A DNA stretch of 26,477 nt, from contig JASGDY010000036.1 of the NCBI GenBank assembly GCA_047606825.1, forward strand, positions 1-26,477, in the 5' to 3' direction. Source of the stretch: Rhizosphaericola sp047606825. GTDB lineage: Bacteria > Bacteroidota > Bacteroidia > Chitinophagales > Chitinophagaceae. Both the position numbers and the translations under genes were made by a program. The notes under the pieces were generated by a model, which saw nothing but the letters and a program-made list of their open reading frames with translations, did no database searches and was not told where the DNA came from. Positions 24,301 to 26,477 of this stretch are shown piece by piece (positions within the stretch are counted from its first letter, which is position 1; each line of letters begins with the position of its first letter).

Positions 24301-24468
24301 GCTCCGACTTCTCTTGTATGTGAATGCAGCTTATCGGAAGTTTGGGAATGTGGAAATAGGTTTCGATTGTCCCCGTCTCTCTACTGTAAATAGATAATGG
24401 CCTATTTTTTCATGGGTAGAAAAAATGATTCTTCGTCAAAGATAGTGGCTCACAGACGGCACAGGAAA

Positions 24469-24509
24469 CCACAGATGTTTTTATCCGTGCTAATCCGTGT
24501 AATCTGTGG
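24469..24509. repeat. Inverted repeat with internal short tandem units
   Basis: CCACAGAT (24469-24476) and ATCTGTGG (24502-24509) are perfect inverted repeats. The inner sequence repeats ATCCGTG at 24483 and 24493 and ATCTGTG at 24502, a 9-10 base period. It resembles a short intergenic sequence of the type CACAGATTACACGGATTAGCACGGAT that I remember from many unrelated bacterial genomes. That link is recollection, not a search result. Confidence 0.55.
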
Positions 24510-24512
24510 GAG

Positions 24513-24557
24513 AAAATTCACAATCGGTTGTTAAGAAAAAAATTCACAATCGGTTGT
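24513..24557. promoter_or_regulatory. Twin operator-like repeats upstream of GH20
   Basis: A 19-base direct repeat, AAAATTCACAATCGGTTGT, occurs at 24513-24531 and 24539-24557, a 26-base period. Each copy contains an inverted repeat, ACAA-TCGG-TTGT, which in the second copy extends to CACAA/TTGTG. The second copy ends 58 bases before the GH20 ATG, close to the possible -7 box. Two dyad sites placed like this suggest a dimeric repressor or activator controlling the hexosaminidase gene. The regulator is not in the window. Confidence 0.5.
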
Positions 24558-24582
24558 GTCGTCTGGCATTCTTGTTTTTCCT

Positions 24583-24590
24583 TACTTTTA
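24583..24590 (+). promoter_or_regulatory. Possible -7 element of the GH20 gene
   Basis: TACTTTTA matches TAnnTTTG at all but the last fixed base and lies 25 bases before the ATG. No -33 TTTG is found at the normal distance; the nearest TTG is in the second operator-like repeat, about 26 bases upstream. Confidence 0.4.
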
Positions 24591-24615
24591 AGCCTCAATC
24601 ATACCATTTTATTTT

Positions 24616-26253
24616 ATGAAAAGAGTTTTGCTGGCCCTTGGGCTGTTGGCAGCCATCGCAGAAGGAAGGGCGCAACAAGTGAACATTATCCCTAAACCGC
24701 AGTTTATCACCACAGAGTCCGGGAAGACATTCAAAATCTCGTCCGCGACCACCATCAATGCAGGAAAGGAAACCGAAAAGTCCGCAACGTTCCTGAAGGA
24801 CTATCTGCAAAAGTTCTACAATGTACAGTTGAAAAGCAAGTCGTCCGGCAAGACGGACATTGTATTGCAGGTCGTTCCCCGCAAAGGAGCGACGCCCGGT
24901 TCCTATACGTTGGTTAGCTCATCCAAAGGAACGATAAAAGTGACCGGAGTGGATGAGGAAGGCGTTTTTTATGGTATCCAAAGTATTATCCAGTTGCTGC
25001 CGACCGATTATACAGGTGGCGATCTGACCTTGCCCGTTGTCCAGATTACGGATGCGCCGCGTTTTCAGTACCGCGGTTTGATGCTGGACTGCGGACGGCA
25101 TTTCATGCCGGCTGACTTTATCAAGAAATATATTGACTTTATCGCTTTGCACAAGATGAACACCTTCCACTGGCACCTGACGGAAGACCAGGGTTGGCGC
25201 ATCGAAATCAAGAAATATCCCAAGTTGACAGAGGTCGGTGCCTGGCGTAACGGAACTATCATCGGGCCTCATCCGGGCAAGGGCAACGACGAGACCAGAT
25301 CGGGCGGTTTCTATACACAGGAAGAGGTCAAGGACATCGTGAAATATGCGGCAGACCGCTACATCACCGTCATTCCCGAGATCGAAATGCCCGGCCACTC
25401 CTCTGCGGCGATTGCAGCCTATCCGGAATTGAGTGCTTTCCCCGACCAGCCTACACAGGTACTGGAAGGTGTGACTTGGTACGGGCCGCGCGATGGCAAG
25501 GAAGTGCAGCAGTCATGGGGCGTTTACCCTGACGTCTTTGTGCCTTCGGAGAATACGTTCAAGTTTTTGGAAGATGTGTTGAATGAAATCATTCCGCTTT
25601 TCCCTTCCAAATACATCCATATCGGTGGGGATGAAGCACCTAAGGACTATTGGAAAAAATCCGCCTTCTGCCAGCAGCTCATCAAGGAAAAGGGCTTGAA
25701 GGACGAAGAGGGGTTGCAGAGTTATTTCATCCACAGGATAGAGCAGTTCCTCAACAGCAAAGGAAAGTCCATCATCGGTTGGGACGAAATACTGGAAGGT
25801 GGCCTTGCGCCCAACGCGACGGTCATGAGCTGGCGCGGCGAAGAAGGCGGCATCGCGGCAGCTAAACTCAAACACAACGTCATCATGACGCCGGGTGCAT
25901 ACGTCTACATCGACCACAACCAAAAGAAAAACGAGGATTCCGTGACCATCGGCGGCTACCTGCCCATACAGAACGTCTACGGCTACGACCCCGTTCCAAA
26001 AGAACTAAGTCCCGACGAACGTAAATACGTACTCGGTGCGCAGGGTAATGTATGGACGGAATACATGGCCAGTCCCTCCAAAGTGGAATATATGGTATTC
26101 CCAAGGCTTGCGGCGTTGAGCGAAGTCCTATGGACAGAGCCAAGCAAGAAAGATTACACTGATTTTTCCAATAGGCTGGACGACGAGCTGAAACGTTACC
26201 AGCAGTGGCACATCAATTACTGTAAGGATTTTGCCAACCAGCCTGACAAGTAA
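24616..26253 (+). CDS. Beta-N-acetylhexosaminidase, GH20
   Basis: A 545-residue exported glycoside hydrolase that releases terminal GlcNAc/GalNAc from glycans, chitin oligosaccharides or glycoproteins by substrate-assisted catalysis. The Sec signal is residues 1-20 (ending EGRAQ). The N-terminal GH20b domain (about 22-145, VNIIPKPQFITTESG) precedes the TIM barrel (about 150-500). The catalytic pair is D339-E340 in HIGGDEAPK. Other family strings are GLMLDCGRHF, KMNTFHWHLTEDQGWRIEIKKYP, EIEMPGHSSAAIAAYPEL and the tryptophan segments GWDEILEGG and QGNVWTEY that line the -1 site. No lipobox is seen, so it is periplasmic or secreted. It is a single gene with its own terminator. Confidence 0.95.
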   Translation: MKRVLLALGLLAAIAEGRAQQVNIIPKPQFITTESGKTFKISSATTINAGKETEKSATFLKDYLQKFYNVQLKSKSSGKTDIVLQVVPRKGATPGSYTLVSSSKGTIKVTGVDEEGVFYGIQSIIQLLPTDYTGGDLTLPVVQITDAPRFQYRGLMLDCGRHFMPADFIKKYIDFIALHKMNTFHWHLTEDQGWRIEIKKYPKLTEVGAWRNGTIIGPHPGKGNDETRSGGFYTQEEVKDIVKYAADRYITVIPEIEMPGHSSAAIAAYPELSAFPDQPTQVLEGVTWYGPRDGKEVQQSWGVYPDVFVPSENTFKFLEDVLNEIIPLFPSKYIHIGGDEAPKDYWKKSAFCQQLIKEKGLKDEEGLQSYFIHRIEQFLNSKGKSIIGWDEILEGGLAPNATVMSWRGEEGGIAAAKLKHNVIMTPGAYVYIDHNQKKNEDSVTIGGYLPIQNVYGYDPVPKELSPDERKYVLGAQGNVWTEYMASPSKVEYMVFPRLAALSEVLWTEPSKKDYTDFSNRLDDELKRYQQWHINYCKDFANQPDK

Positions 26254-26280
26254 AACTGGTCTTGATGTAAAGGTTGTATG

Positions 26281-26321
26281 TGTCGGTCGTCTTGCCTAAG
26301 GGAAGACGACCGACATTTTTT
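26281..26321 (+). terminator. Intrinsic terminator of the GH20 gene
   Basis: A perfect 13-bp stem TGTCGGTCGTCTT (26281-26293) with AAGACGACCGACA (26303-26315) and a nine-base loop is followed by six T residues (26316-26321). It lies 28 bases after the GH20 stop and just before repeat copy 3. Confidence 0.92.
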
Positions 26322-26326
26322 ATATA

Positions 26327-26477
26327 ATACGATTTTAATTTATATTTTAGGCCAAAAATCCATTTGTGCTGTTCGGGATTTGCAATCCCGAACGCTTATC
26401 CGTGCATTTGCAATGCACTGCTATTTGCGGATTGCAAATCCGCCGATACGGCTTCAGGATTACAAATCCTGAAGAGC
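26327..26477. repeat. Four-hairpin repeat element, copy 3 (right end missing)
   Basis: Matches 21947-22096 closely, starting with the ATACGAT end and running through hairpins H1 to H4, then stopping at the window end. The differences are mainly in the AT-rich left terminal repeat (TAGGCCAA against TAGACCAA). It follows a terminator directly, as copy 2 does. Its last 50 bases equal the first 50 bases of the window. Confidence 0.9.

Overview
The window looks like chromosomal DNA from a member of the Bacteroidota, most likely a soil- or plant-associated Chitinophagaceae/Sphingobacteriia-type organism. The evidence is a SusC/SusD pair heading a polysaccharide utilization locus (PUL), an IPExxxVDY-family gene (known to me only from Bacteroidota), -7 promoter elements of the TAnnTTTG type in front of several genes, and few Shine-Dalgarno sequences. 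The family placement is inference. The first 50 and last 50 bases are identical and lie inside copies of one repeat, so the window is probably a whole contig broken at that repeat.

Region 1 (1-1943) is a metal-homeostasis block. A minus-strand SCO1/SenC copper chaperone gene is followed by a Fur-family repressor gene. A MerC-domain membrane protein is transcribed divergently, and both promoters are visible between them. Region 2 (2025-15841, all minus strand) is a compact PUL for rhamnogalacturonan-I, the acetylated Rha-GalA backbone of pectin. In transcription order it encodes sulfatase 2, SusC, SusD, sulfatase 1, a CE12-type rhamnogalacturonan acetylesterase, a PL4-type rhamnogalacturonan lyase, a DUF6250 protein and a PL26-type exo-rhamnogalacturonan lyase. 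From susC onward the genes are packed with short gaps or overlaps. The two sulfatases are unexpected, because plant RG-I is not usually sulfated. No regulator, GH105, GH28 or rhamnosidase is present.

Region 3 (16057-21737) holds an IPExxxVDY protein, a stand-alone FeoB iron transporter without FeoA, a YggS/PLPBP protein and a secreted CocE/NonD (S15-like) serine hydrolase. Region 4 (22230-26253) holds YidC on the minus strand and a secreted GH20 beta-N-acetylhexosaminidase on the plus strand, divergent from each other.

The non-coding space is unusually structured. A repeat of about 195 bp, carrying four similar hairpins inside imperfect terminal inverted repeats, occurs three times: complete at 21947-22141 and cut by the window edge at both ends. 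Other items are a GC-rich near-perfect cruciform (19718-19766), a hairpin cluster behind the S15 gene, a roughly 100-bp inverted-repeat element between yidC and GH20, twin operator-like repeats in front of GH20, and similar direct-repeat pairs upstream of susC and of sulfatase 2. No tRNA, rRNA, CRISPR array, transposase or phage gene was seen.
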